The notes under the pieces were generated by a model. The model made no database searches, was not told where the DNA came from, and saw only the letters and a program-made list of their open reading frames with translations. From positions 62,001 through 126,000 of the forward strand of contig CAXATH010000001.1 in the NCBI GenBank assembly GCA_963972195.1: 64,000 nt of DNA, read 5' to 3'. Source of the stretch: Litorimonas sp963972195 (GTDB lineage: Bacteria > Pseudomonadota > Alphaproteobacteria > Caulobacterales > Maricaulaceae). A program made the position numbers and the translations under genes. Shown here piece by piece: positions 52,860-61,937 of this stretch. Within the stretch, counting starts at the first letter, position 1, and each line of letters begins with the position of its first letter.

Positions 52860-53507
52860 ATGACCTTATCAAAAGCACTTTTATCTACCGCAATTATCGC
52901 GTCGCTCGCAGCTTGTTCTGGGAACGACCCTGACACAACGGTCGATGACATGGATACTGACGTGGCGACCACCGAATCAACTATGTCCATGGAAGACAAT
53001 ACTATGGATAATACTGATATGGCGGATTCCATGGAAAATGAGCGCGGCGAAGTCATGACAAAAAATATTATGAACCCTGAGGGCGAAACTATCGGCACCG
53101 TCACCCTCACCTCACTCGGTATGGGCGGAACGGAAGTAAAAGTTGATGTCAGCGGTCTGGAGCAAGGCACACATGCTTTGCATTTTCACCAAACAGGTAA
53201 ATGCGAAGGCCCAGAGTTCACATCTGCGGGTGGACATTTTAATCCAACGAACAAAGAACATGGTTTCGACGTCGCTGATGGCCCTCATGCGGGAGATATG
53301 GAGAATATCGATATCGGTGTGAACGGCGAAGGCGTCTTCACAGTCACTAATGAAAGAGTTTCAATTCGCAGTAATGAGAGTGAACTCCCCGCCCTGCTGG
53401 ACGCAGACGGAGCAGCCCTTATGATTCATCAGAAAGCGGATGATTATACCAGTCAGCCAAGCGGCGCAGCAGGCGCGCGTGTGGGATGCGCTGTCATCAG
53501 CTCCTAA
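52860..53507 (+). CDS. sodC: Cu/Zn superoxide dismutase family lipoprotein
   Basis: SodC dismutates periplasmic superoxide. The 215-aa protein has a lipoprotein signal (lipobox LAAC), then an unusual 45-residue Asp/Met/Thr-rich linker, then the SOD domain (about 70-215). Copper/zinc residues are in ALHFHQTGKC, GGHFNP, DGPHAGDM and LMIHQKADDY, and the disulfide Cys pair is in GKC and GC. GGAG six bases before the ATG at 52860 fixes the start; a TTG at 52848 is rejected. Divergent from gyrA. Confidence 0.93.
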   Translation: MTLSKALLSTAIIASLAACSGNDPDTTVDDMDTDVATTESTMSMEDNTMDNTDMADSMENERGEVMTKNIMNPEGETIGTVTLTSLGMGGTEVKVDVSGLEQGTHALHFHQTGKCEGPEFTSAGGHFNPTNKEHGFDVADGPHAGDMENIDIGVNGEGVFTVTNERVSIRSNESELPALLDADGAALMIHQKADDYTSQPSGAAGARVGCAVISS

Positions 53508-53529
53508 ACATACTAACAGTTGAATTTTG

Positions 53530-53566
53530 ATATGGCTCGATGATTATTCACCGGGCCATATTTTTT
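53530..53566 (+). terminator. Terminator after sodC
   Basis: ATATGGCTCG and CGGGCCATAT form a 10-bp stem with one G-U and a 12-base loop, followed by five or more T. It overlaps the 3' end of the convergent DUF2330 gene, so the stop codon region of that gene lies in the loop. Confidence 0.75.
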
Positions 53567-54923
53567 GCCACCATTTCACATCAGGAGCGGGTTCTGACAC
53601 TTCGAAATAGCCGCCTTTACCACTGTCTTTGATACGGGTGCGAATATCGCCCGTTGACCAACCTGTCAGGTTCGCAAGCGTTTTGACTTCTTCATCTTTG
53701 CGGTCATTTACGTTTTGCTTGTATTCCGTTGCGGCTTCACATTCCATTTCTCCATCATATGCATGACGAAGAATATACCGGCCCTGAAAATTGTTTCTGT
53801 CCCCAGTCGTCTTGAACTTTAGATCCTCGGGAAAGCTCTCCGCGTCATAACGCACATGTAGCCGGGTGACGAAGACATCTTGCGCAGCGCCCGGAACCGG
53901 ACGGCGGGGCATTATTGCGGGGTCATTTACGCCTCTATCCATCCAGAAGACGCCGAGCTCCTGCAGTTCATCGCGGCTCAGGGGATCTGCGGCGCAAGGG
54001 TCGCACCAATTCATATCCCATGCATATTCCATAAAGACGCCGTGGCCGCCTTCCCGCTCTGCCGCAGTGGAATACATATCCTTATAGAAATCGCCGAAAT
54101 CATCTTTGACAAAAATCGGAAGTTCCTTCTCCGACGGGATTTTCACCGTGCGGTAATTTGTGGTCTCGACTTTACCGTTGCGGGTCAGGGCATAGATAAA
54201 TAAATCCTGGTCGCCATTGGCATTGACAGTGCCAAGGCGAATAGGGAGCATAAATTTAGGGCTTTCATAAGCCACCGCGATAGGACGGAGCATCTCCCCG
54301 CCCTGCTTGGCTTTTTCTTCCAGGTTCACCTTGGCGACAAAGAATTTCATATTCTGTTTGATGTAACTCCCGAGTGTTTTCTCGGCGCCTTCCGGCACTT
54401 TATAGCCGTTTTGATCAAGCCAGGTCTGAAGGCCGTCGCTCTCAGTCGCAGAGAGGATGAGGATGTCATATTCACCTACTGAAAATTGCTCTTCGATAGT
54501 GACGCCAAGTGCTTCCGCTTCTCTGGCTTTTCTCGAGCCCGTCACAATAAGCGTATCACCATCTTGCATTGCTTCCGCGTTATAAAGGCGGCGCTCACAA
54601 GGGTTGTCATCAAAATATTCGACGAGCCGCGGAGATGTGTAGGCATCCAAATGCTCCAACAAAGCCGGGTCTGAAATATGCACCTGTTCTTTCGTGATGA
54701 CAGTCGGGACAGGAATAACCATTGCAAATTCAGTCGGGTCGCCCTGATAATCATTGGCCATGGTGATCACTGTGCGTTTGCCGTCCCGGACAAGCGCCAC
54801 TTTTGAGCTGGAATTGAACAAATCCGTGTCGGCCTTGGCCACATAGAAGCCGCAGAAGGCGTTGGCTGACGGCGCAAATGCGATGAGACCAAGCGCTGCG
54901 GTAGCAGTTAGAATGTTTTTCAT
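53544..54923 (-). CDS. DUF2330 exported protein
   Basis: This 459-aa protein has a signal peptide (cleavage near ANA-F, residue 22) followed at once by the family start FCGFYVAKADTDLFN. Further typical blocks are VITMANDYQGDPTEFAMVIPVP and MLPIRLGTVNANGDQDLFIYALT. Paired cysteines (NPC, CDPCAAD, MEC) suggest disulfides. GGAG six bases before the ATG fixes the start at 54923. It lies 33 bases after the NqrB/RnfD-like gene, a pairing seen in other proteobacteria. Function unknown. Confidence 0.88.
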   Translation of the reverse strand: MKNILTATAALGLIAFAPSANAFCGFYVAKADTDLFNSSSKVALVRDGKRTVITMANDYQGDPTEFAMVIPVPTVITKEQVHISDPALLEHLDAYTSPRLVEYFDDNPCERRLYNAEAMQDGDTLIVTGSRKAREAEALGVTIEEQFSVGEYDILILSATESDGLQTWLDQNGYKVPEGAEKTLGSYIKQNMKFFVAKVNLEEKAKQGGEMLRPIAVAYESPKFMLPIRLGTVNANGDQDLFIYALTRNGKVETTNYRTVKIPSEKELPIFVKDDFGDFYKDMYSTAAEREGGHGVFMEYAWDMNWCDPCAADPLSRDELQELGVFWMDRGVNDPAIMPRRPVPGAAQDVFVTRLHVRYDAESFPEDLKFKTTGDRNNFQGRYILRHAYDGEMECEAATEYKQNVNDRKDEEVKTLANLTGWSTGDIRTRIKDSGKGGYFEVSEPAPDVKWWQKIWPGE

Positions 54924-54956
54924 GGATGGCTCCTGTTGAATATTCAAATTTCTAAT

Positions 54957-55883
54957 CTAAATTTCTGTCATCCTGCGCGAAGTCGCAGGAGGTCGGGCGG
55001 TCTGTAATGTGGATTGGACATGTTCACTCTCGGGCTTCCGCGATTTCGCCCGGAATGTCAGGGGTGTTGACAGTGTCGGCCATGCATAGCGCTCTGCCTT
55101 GTAAATTTTATCAATTATCGGGACAAGCGGAGCCGAGAGAATGAGCGAAAGAATTATACCTGCCGCATTATAAAACCCGAATTGTATGATGAACCCGACC
55201 ACCGCAACAATGGCCGCATAAACCAATCGCCCTGCTCTTGCGTCCGGCGTCGTTTTTGGGTCGGAAATCATGAAGAAGGCAAAAACCAACAGAGCACCGC
55301 TCTGCATTTGGTGGATAGGTATCATTAAGGGATCGCCAAGCCAAAGCGCGCGCCCGCCGACGAGCAGCCCATAACTGCCTAAGAGCGCGAGACTTATATC
55401 CCAGCGTTTCGCTTTGCCGGTCACCATACCGCCGAGGCCAAGTAGGAGAAGTGCAAACAAAGGGGCCGCTCCCCATTGTCCGGGAGATATCCAGGCGGAC
55501 GTAAAGAGAAGTGAGAGAATGACCAACCCGAAATTAGCGGGGTTAAAAATATGCTTACCGTTCCACCGCAAAATATATTTCGAGGCAACGGCAAGAACGC
55601 CTGCGGCGATAGAAAGAGTGAGCGAGCCAGTGCGTAACAGAAGGGTTAGGGAGAGAGCCGATATTAGAGGGCTGCGGGGATCAATTCGTCGCCCAACGAT
55701 CCGGTCAGCAAAAGCCTGAGTGACGAGCGTAGAGCCGACGCAGCCCGCAACATGCCACCATGCCAAATCGAAACCAAAGTGGAACAAGCCAAGAAATATA
55801 AGAGAAGTCAGGACGCCAATCTGGTAATGGCGTGGGTCAAGGGAAACCGCCGTCCAAATTCTTTTCCCCTGCTCTGTAACCAC
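54957..55883 (-). CDS. NqrB/RnfD-like integral membrane protein
   Basis: This 308-aa protein has about eight to nine hydrophobic segments and the NQR2/RnfD/RnfE family signature (GKHIFNPANFGLV, FFMISDPKTTPDARAGRLVYA). NqrB and RnfD carry covalent FMN on a Thr near such a motif and pump ions. Here it stands alone with a DUF2330 gene, without the other Rnf/Nqr subunits, so an ion-pump role is doubtful. A charged C-terminal tail of about 40 residues is cytosolic. Confidence 0.85.
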   Translation of the reverse strand: MVTEQGKRIWTAVSLDPRHYQIGVLTSLIFLGLFHFGFDLAWWHVAGCVGSTLVTQAFADRIVGRRIDPRSPLISALSLTLLLRTGSLTLSIAAGVLAVASKYILRWNGKHIFNPANFGLVILSLLFTSAWISPGQWGAAPLFALLLLGLGGMVTGKAKRWDISLALLGSYGLLVGGRALWLGDPLMIPIHQMQSGALLVFAFFMISDPKTTPDARAGRLVYAAIVAVVGFIIQFGFYNAAGIILSLILSAPLVPIIDKIYKAERYAWPTLSTPLTFRAKSRKPESEHVQSTLQTARPPATSRRMTEI

Positions 55884-56052
55884 GTTAGACCCTTTTAAGC
55901 GTTACAATATAACTACACCTTGAATTGTGGCAGAAAAAAGGCAGGTGGACAAAAGATTAAATGACAATTGAGTCATTCATAGAGTTGGTAAGGGCCGATC
56001 AAGATCGCTCAATACTCTGAACTCTGATGACAAATCTTCCCTAGATATGCGG

Positions 56053-56076
56053 GCATCACCAAAACATTGGTGATGC
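56053..56076. repeat. 10-bp perfect inverted repeat between ssb and the NqrB-like gene
   Basis: GCATCACCAA and TTGGTGATGC flank a four-base AACA loop. No T tract follows on either strand. It lies 79 bases past the ssb stop and 170 bases before the NqrB-like ATG, so it may be a weak ssb terminator or an operator for the downstream pair. Confidence 0.6.
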
Positions 56077-56154
56077 GGATAATTTGCGTCCCGCAGCCTA
56101 TTCGCAATTTTTTAAACGAAATAGACTCGATCGGGCATTCAGGACGCTCAGTCC

Positions 56155-56661
56155 CTAAAACGGGATCTCGTCGTCCAGGTCGAAATCTTCTTTGGGGCCT
56201 TCCATGGCTGAAGCCGAGCGAGAGCCGCCGCCTTGGTCCATATTGCCGTATCCGCCGCTGTCCTGATTATAGCCGCCGCCGGATGAGCGACCGCCGCCGC
56301 CGCCAGAACTGTTTGCGCTATCGAGCATGGTCAGTGTCCCGTTAAAGCCCTGCAACACAACTTCGGTCGTGTATTTGTCATTGCCGTCGCGGTCCTGCCA
56401 TTTACGGGTCTGTAGCTTGCCTTCGATGTAAAGCTTTGAGCCTTTTTTGACGTAGCGCTCAATCACGCCGACAAGTCCGTCACTAAACACAGCAATATTG
56501 TGCCATTCGGTCTTTTCCTGACGTTGTCCTTGTTTGTCTTTCCACTGCTCTGATGTCGCAATAGAAAAATTAGCGACCTTGCCGCCATTTCCGAAAGTTC
56601 TGATCTCGGGGTCTTTGCCGACATTCCCGATTAGGATCACTTTATTGACTGAGCCTGCCAT
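56155..56661 (-). CDS. ssb: Single-stranded DNA-binding protein
   Basis: SSB coats single-stranded DNA in replication and repair. The 168-aa protein has an OB fold (residues 1-110, SVNKVILIGNVGKDPEIR, EWHNIAVF), a Gly/Ser-rich linker and the acidic tip DLDDEIPF that docks partner proteins. Its start faces uvrA across a 159-base gap with an SOS box 22 bases upstream. Confidence 0.97.
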   Translation of the reverse strand: MAGSVNKVILIGNVGKDPEIRTFGNGGKVANFSIATSEQWKDKQGQRQEKTEWHNIAVFSDGLVGVIERYVKKGSKLYIEGKLQTRKWQDRDGNDKYTTEVVLQGFNGTLTMLDSANSSGGGGGRSSGGGYNQDSGGYGNMDQGGGSRSASAMEGPKEDFDLDDEIPF

Positions 56662-56682
56662 GTTTCACCTCTTGACGTTTTT

Positions 56683-56697
56683 GTTCTATATATGTTC
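56683..56697. promoter_or_regulatory. LexA/SOS box between ssb and uvrA
   Basis: GTTC-TATATAT-GTTC is an exact match to the alphaproteobacterial LexA operator GTTC-N7-GTTC. It lies in the divergent ssb-uvrA gap, 22 bases from the ssb start and 124 from the uvrA start, and probably controls one or both genes. Confidence 0.85.
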
Positions 56698-56820
56698 TAA
56701 AGCCTTGGGCGCGACTCTGCAAGAGCGCCCGGCACCTGACTTGTATTGAAGGGATGGGCAACCTAAGTCCACAATGAGGCGTAGAAAACCTGTTAACTCT
56801 TCCGATAATTGGACGACTTC

Positions 56821-59697
56821 ATGGCCATGCTAAAATCCATTCAGGTTCGCGGAGCCCGCGAGCATAACCTAAAAAATGTCGACGTGGATTTACCACGCGA
56901 CAAGCTGATTGTCATTACCGGGCTTTCAGGGTCGGGGAAGTCTTCGCTCGCCTTTGACACGATTTATGCAGAGGGTCAGCGGCGCTATGTCGAGAGCCTG
57001 TCGGCCTATGCCCGCCAGTTTTTGGAATTGCAGGGCAAGCCCGATGTAGATTCAATCGAAGGCCTTTCCCCAGCTATTTCGATTGAACAGAAAACAACCT
57101 CTAAAAACCCCCGTTCGACGGTAGGAACGGTTACAGAGATCTACGATTACATGCGCCTGCTTTGGGCGCGGGTGGGCGTCCCCTACTCTCCGGCAACCGG
57201 ATTGCCGATTGAGAGTCAGACCGTATCGCAAATGGTCGATATCATAATGGCTCTGCCTGAAGGCACGAAACTCTACATCATGGCGCCATTTGTCCGCGGA
57301 CGAAAAGGCGAGTTTCGCAAAGACCTCGCCGAATTTATGAAGCAAGGCTATCAACGCGCTAAAATCAACGGCGAGATCGTGCGTATTGAAGACGCCGAAG
57401 CGCTTGATAAGAAATATAAACATAATATCGACATTGTCGTTGACCGTGTCGTCGTTCGCGAAGGGCTTGAGACCCGCCTCGCCGACAGTTTAGAGGCGAG
57501 TTTGCGTATTGCCGACGGTTTGGCGGCGGCGGAATATGCGGATGATCCGGAAAAACGAATTATCTTTTCCGAAAAATTTGCTTGTCCTGTGTCCGGATTT
57601 ACGATTTCGGAAATCGAGCCACGTCTTTTCTCCTTTAACAACCCTTTCGGCGCCTGCCCGACCTGTGATGGTCTTGGCAAGGAGCTGAAATTTGATGCGG
57701 GTCTGGTTGTGCCGGATGAGCGGAAATCACTCGCGGGCGGAGCCATTTTGCCATGGTCGAAAAAGCCCGACGGGCTTTATATGCAAACGTTAAAAGCCCT
57801 CGCCAAACATTACGATTTCAAGGTCGATACACCGTTTGAGAAGCTCTCGGCCAAAGCGCAAGAGGTTGTCCTGTTCGGGACCAAAGGCACGAAAGTCGAT
57901 TTCCACTATAAGGATGGCAAACGGTCCTATAAAACCACCAAGCCTTTTGAAGGGGTCATTCCGAATTTGCAGCGCCGTTACCGCGAAACGGAATCAACTT
58001 GGGTACGCGATGATCTCGGCAAATACATGTCGGATTCCCAATGCGATGCCTGCGGCGGCAAACGTCTTCGGCCGGAGTCGCTTTGCGTGAAAGTCGCCGG
58101 AATGGATATCTCCGAACCCGGCGATATGTCTATTCAGGACGCTTATGCGAGATTCAAGAAACTTGGCACGGAGCTTTCCGACAAAGATATGGAAATTGCC
58201 GAACGGATTTTGAAAGAAATTCGCGATCGGCTGGAGTTTTTGAATGCCGTTGGACTGGACTATCTCTCATTAGGGCGCGGCTCCGGCTCTCTCTCCGGCG
58301 GTGAAAGTCAGCGTATCCGGCTTGCCAGCCAGATTGGATCCGGCCTGACCGGCGTCCTATATGTCTTGGATGAGCCGTCTATCGGTTTGCATCAACGTGA
58401 TAATTCACGGCTTTTGGAGACGTTACAGAACCTTCGCGATCTGGGTAATACGGTCATCGTGGTGGAGCACGACGAAGAAGCCATCCTGACCGCTGATTAT
58501 GTCGTCGATATGGGCCCCCTCGCCGGCATTCACGGCGGCGAAGTTGTTGCCTCCGGCACGCCTGCACAAATCAAGAAATCTAAAGATTCCCTGACCGGGA
58601 AATATCTGACCGGTAAAAAGGAAATTGAAATTCCGGCTAAGCGGCGCAAACCGAACAAAGATAAAAAATTATCCGTAAAAGGCGCGACTGGGAATAATCT
58701 GAAAAATGTGGACGCCGACTTCCCGCTTGGTTTGATGACCTGCGTCACGGGTGTGTCCGGCGGCGGTAAATCCACGCTGACGATTGAAACCTTATACAAA
58801 GCGGTTGCCAAACGCCTGAACAAGTCTTCTGTCCAGCCTATGCCTCACAAATCTATCGAGGGCTTGGAACATTTGGACAAAGTAATCGATATTGACCAGT
58901 CCCCGATTGGCCGGACGCCGAGGTCGAACCCGGCGACCTATACAGGGGCCTTTACCCCTATCCGGGATTGGTTTGCCGGGCTGCCCGAGGCCAAAACCCG
59001 CGGCTATAAACCGGGACGTTTTTCTTTCAACGTCAAGGGCGGACGGTGCGAAGCCTGTCAGGGCGGCGGCGTTATCAAGATTGAAATGCACTTCCTGCCC
59101 GATGTCTATGTCACCTGTGATGTCTGCGACGGCGCGCGCTATAATCGCGAAACACTCGAGATTAAGTTCAAGGGTAAGTCCATTGCTGACATTTTGGACA
59201 TGGACGTCGATGAGGGAGCAGATTTCTTTAAAGCCGTCCCGACTATTCGGGACAAGTTGGTGACGCTGCAGCGTGTCGGACTCGGATATTTGAAGGTCGG
59301 GCAACAGGCGACGACACTCTCTGGCGGGGAGGCACAACGCGTGAAGCTCGCGAAAGAGCTATCCAAACGCGCGACAGGCCGCACGCTTTATATTCTGGAC
59401 GAGCCGACAACGGGTTTGCACTTCGAGGATGTAAACAAGCTGCTCGGCGTTCTGAATGAGCTGGTCGGCACCGGCAATACCATGATCATTATCGAGCACA
59501 ATCTCGACGTTGTGAAAACTGCCGACTGGATTATCGATATCGGCCCAGAAGGTGGCGACGGCGGGGGCGAAATCGTCGCAATCGGTACGCCGGAAGACGT
59601 GGCCAAAGTCAAGGAAAGCTGGACCGGACGCTATCTCGGCCCATTATTGGAGCGAGACGATAAACGGAAATCTCCGAAAGCCGAGGCGGCGGAGTAA
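56821..59697 (+). CDS. uvrA: Excinuclease ABC subunit A
   Basis: UvrA finds bulky DNA lesions. The 958-aa protein has two ABC ATPase halves: Walker A GLSGSGKSS and GVSGGGKST, two LSGGE signatures (SLSGGESQRIRL, TLSGGEAQRVKL), and CxxC zinc modules (CPTCDGLG, CDACGGKRLRP, CEACQGGG). Start ATG 56821 gives MAMLKSIQVRGAREHNL; the TTG at 56809 is less likely. An SOS box upstream fits damage induction. Confidence 0.98.
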   Translation: MAMLKSIQVRGAREHNLKNVDVDLPRDKLIVITGLSGSGKSSLAFDTIYAEGQRRYVESLSAYARQFLELQGKPDVDSIEGLSPAISIEQKTTSKNPRSTVGTVTEIYDYMRLLWARVGVPYSPATGLPIESQTVSQMVDIIMALPEGTKLYIMAPFVRGRKGEFRKDLAEFMKQGYQRAKINGEIVRIEDAEALDKKYKHNIDIVVDRVVVREGLETRLADSLEASLRIADGLAAAEYADDPEKRIIFSEKFACPVSGFTISEIEPRLFSFNNPFGACPTCDGLGKELKFDAGLVVPDERKSLAGGAILPWSKKPDGLYMQTLKALAKHYDFKVDTPFEKLSAKAQEVVLFGTKGTKVDFHYKDGKRSYKTTKPFEGVIPNLQRRYRETESTWVRDDLGKYMSDSQCDACGGKRLRPESLCVKVAGMDISEPGDMSIQDAYARFKKLGTELSDKDMEIAERILKEIRDRLEFLNAVGLDYLSLGRGSGSLSGGESQRIRLASQIGSGLTGVLYVLDEPSIGLHQRDNSRLLETLQNLRDLGNTVIVVEHDEEAILTADYVVDMGPLAGIHGGEVVASGTPAQIKKSKDSLTGKYLTGKKEIEIPAKRRKPNKDKKLSVKGATGNNLKNVDADFPLGLMTCVTGVSGGGKSTLTIETLYKAVAKRLNKSSVQPMPHKSIEGLEHLDKVIDIDQSPIGRTPRSNPATYTGAFTPIRDWFAGLPEAKTRGYKPGRFSFNVKGGRCEACQGGGVIKIEMHFLPDVYVTCDVCDGARYNRETLEIKFKGKSIADILDMDVDEGADFFKAVPTIRDKLVTLQRVGLGYLKVGQQATTLSGGEAQRVKLAKELSKRATGRTLYILDEPTTGLHFEDVNKLLGVLNELVGTGNTMIIIEHNLDVVKTADWIIDIGPEGGDGGGEIVAIGTPEDVAKVKESWTGRYLGPLLERDDKRKSPKAEAAE

Positions 59698-59725
59698 TAG
59701 TAGGGCAAGCCACAGCAGGGGCTGT

Positions 59726-60829
59726 TTAATAAAGGATATTTCCGGAGCTATCTGAAAGTCTGTATCTTATTGTGGTAATGAGATCTTCTCGATCCGCCTG
59801 GGTTTCCCCTTCTACACGTGGTGTGTATTCCCACTCTTCCAAGGACTCCAAAGAGGCCTCTTCGTAAATGTCTTTGGGCCATGAAATCAGGATTTCGGAG
59901 TTTATAATCTTACCTTCATCATCAAGGTCAAATTCAACAATTGAATAGCCAGAAACGTAGGCATCACGGGGCATTTTTGGCGGTACGCGTTTAATTGGTT
60001 TCAGCGCTTCGTTTCTAGGTTTGTCATATGGCCAGCACTGGCAAAGTCCTTTTTGCTCGGCTTCTTCCAGTAATCCTTCCGCAGACAATCTGGAGCGCAT
60101 ATGAGACCAACGCCCTAATGCCTGAGCAGATAAGGGGTGGTCCTGGTCTAATTTACCGTCGATTGCTTCCATCACCTTTTGGTATTCGAGGGCGGCATCC
60201 ATGACATTGCCTTGCCCCTCCTCGCCAAAACCAGAGTATAAAGTGGCCATCAATGGCTGAATACTGACAACACCGTCCGTAGCGGATTCAAACGCTTGCA
60301 TTGCAGCTTCAGACGTTTCCTCTGTTTTCTCATGGTCGCCTCTTCGAACATACCACTCGGTCTTCAATGTGAGGGCTTCTCCATAAAAAGTTGAATTTGT
60401 CAGGCCGTTTTCTTCTGCATATTTCGCAATGTCTTTGGCGGTGGAAAACATTTTCCGCCAATCGCCATAAGATTTATAGTAATTTCCCAGCCGGATGCTT
60501 CGATCCAACCAGGTAATGGGTGCCTCTTCACCGTAATAGCTTGCCAGCTCCATACTACGTTCGAAGGCATCAGCCCGGTTTTTATCTTTCTCATCGCTCC
60601 TAATGTCAGCAAAGTTCTGTGCCAGATCACCCGTAAGCTTACTGTCTCCCAAAAGCTTTTCAGCTTGTTGCCAGGCTTCGTAGGAATGCTCTCGGGCTCT
60701 GTGCGCATCACCTGCCTTCAAAGCCGAACGGTATTCTTTATAGGGCTTCATAATCTCAGGCGGTGTCTTTGCAAAGGCAGCAGTTGATAGCCCAAGCGTA
60801 AAGACCAACGACATAAGTAATGACTTCAT
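59726..60829 (-). CDS. TPR-like periplasmic protein with TonB C-terminal domain
   Basis: This 367-aa protein has a signal peptide (AFA-K, about residue 20). Residues 25-255 are helical repeats resembling TPRs. The C-terminal region 275-360 matches the TonB C-terminal fold (PPKMPRDAYVSGYSIVEFDLDDEGKI is split here into PPKMPRDAYVSG and VEFDLDDEGKI). There is no N-terminal membrane anchor or proline-rich spacer, so it is not a classical TonB. Such fusions are frequent in Hyphomonadaceae and relatives. Function unknown. Confidence 0.82.
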   Translation of the reverse strand: MKSLLMSLVFTLGLSTAAFAKTPPEIMKPYKEYRSALKAGDAHRAREHSYEAWQQAEKLLGDSKLTGDLAQNFADIRSDEKDKNRADAFERSMELASYYGEEAPITWLDRSIRLGNYYKSYGDWRKMFSTAKDIAKYAEENGLTNSTFYGEALTLKTEWYVRRGDHEKTEETSEAAMQAFESATDGVVSIQPLMATLYSGFGEEGQGNVMDAALEYQKVMEAIDGKLDQDHPLSAQALGRWSHMRSRLSAEGLLEEAEQKGLCQCWPYDKPRNEALKPIKRVPPKMPRDAYVSGYSIVEFDLDDEGKIINSEILISWPKDIYEEASLESLEEWEYTPRVEGETQADREDLITTIRYRLSDSSGNILY

Positions 60830-60889
60830 AAACCCTCCTGATAAAAATCACTAAACGCCAGATTGTAGAGTGTCAAATGAAGCGTGGGC

Positions 60890-61879
60890 TTAGTCAAATG
60901 CCGGCGCGGGGTCGTCGCTGTGCCACCAGCGTACGGCGTAAGCTGAGACGCCGGCTATCCAGAGAATCCAGGCGGACAGGGCTGCCGCCATCATTGTCAT
61001 ACCGGCAATACCCAGAATCATGAAAAGAGGGTTTGAAAAACGCGCAAAAGTGGCTTCGATAATAGGGCGGGGATTCTCCCCTCCAAAGCCCGAAGCCGCC
61101 GTCAGAAAATCCGGGTTCCCGGAGACAAGTAACATGGCAATTAAGCTGACGATATAATATCCGATATAGCCGCCTATATAAACAACCAGATAAACGCCGA
61201 AGAGCGACCAGAACCGATGTTTGGTTACATTTTTGGTCGCTAAAACGTGGGTTTTTTCGTCCAGAGCCGTTAGCGCGGCAGCGGGCGCAAATCTGATTGG
61301 GTAGGCAATCATCAACAGGAGAAGGAAAAGAAACCCCAGAATAGCGACTATCGCTCCGAGAGGCGGGAAAACTAACCCGAAAAAGCCGCCTATTATCGCT
61401 ACGGCTAGAATTCCTAAAAAGTAGACTAGTATGTACAGCAGATAAAAGCCAATCTGAGCCAGCATGTTCCGTCCCGTATGTTTATCGAGCCGGATCGGAA
61501 TCCGGGCAGGTTCAGCGCCCAAAAGATATTTCCGATATAAAGCGCTCTCTCCCATGGAGGTTGTAATCATGAATCCAACGAAAAACAGAAGTGTCGGCAA
61601 GGCCATTTTTGCGAAAACGGAAAACAAAGCGAGACTTTCCGCTTCGGAAGGCTCTCCCCCGCTTAAGGTCTGTTGATTTATGAGCCAGGAGGCCTCTACC
61701 AACTCTCCGTAATGAGGAAGGAAGAGCGGAAAACATATCATCAAGACAATTAAAGTGGCGGCGCTATGCCAGACCCAGAGGCGAAGGGCGTAATCCTTAC
61801 CGCCCGACGTATTAAACCACGCTCCGGCAGCCTGTCCGAAATCAAACGGGGTGGTCGGTTTTCTCGGCTCTATTTTCAT
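60890..61879 (-). CDS. Multi-pass membrane protein of unknown function
   Basis: This 329-aa protein has about seven to eight hydrophobic segments (first near residues 34-53, then 85-110, 140-165, 165-195, 225-250, 280-300). The N-terminus KPTTPFDFGQAAGAWFNTSGG is cytosolic-looking. A strong GGAGGG site five bases before the ATG fixes the start at 61879; the longer frame upstream is spurious. Divergent from trmFO. I do not recognise the family. Confidence 0.75.
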   Translation of the reverse strand: MKIEPRKPTTPFDFGQAAGAWFNTSGGKDYALRLWVWHSAATLIVLMICFPLFLPHYGELVEASWLINQQTLSGGEPSEAESLALFSVFAKMALPTLLFFVGFMITTSMGESALYRKYLLGAEPARIPIRLDKHTGRNMLAQIGFYLLYILVYFLGILAVAIIGGFFGLVFPPLGAIVAILGFLFLLLLMIAYPIRFAPAAALTALDEKTHVLATKNVTKHRFWSLFGVYLVVYIGGYIGYYIVSLIAMLLVSGNPDFLTAASGFGGENPRPIIEATFARFSNPLFMILGIAGMTMMAAALSAWILWIAGVSAYAVRWWHSDDPAPAFD

Positions 61880-61937
61880 ACTGTCCCTCCTGCCATGCGA
61901 CTCGCTTGCCACATTGCATCTAGAGCAGTCCTGCCTT

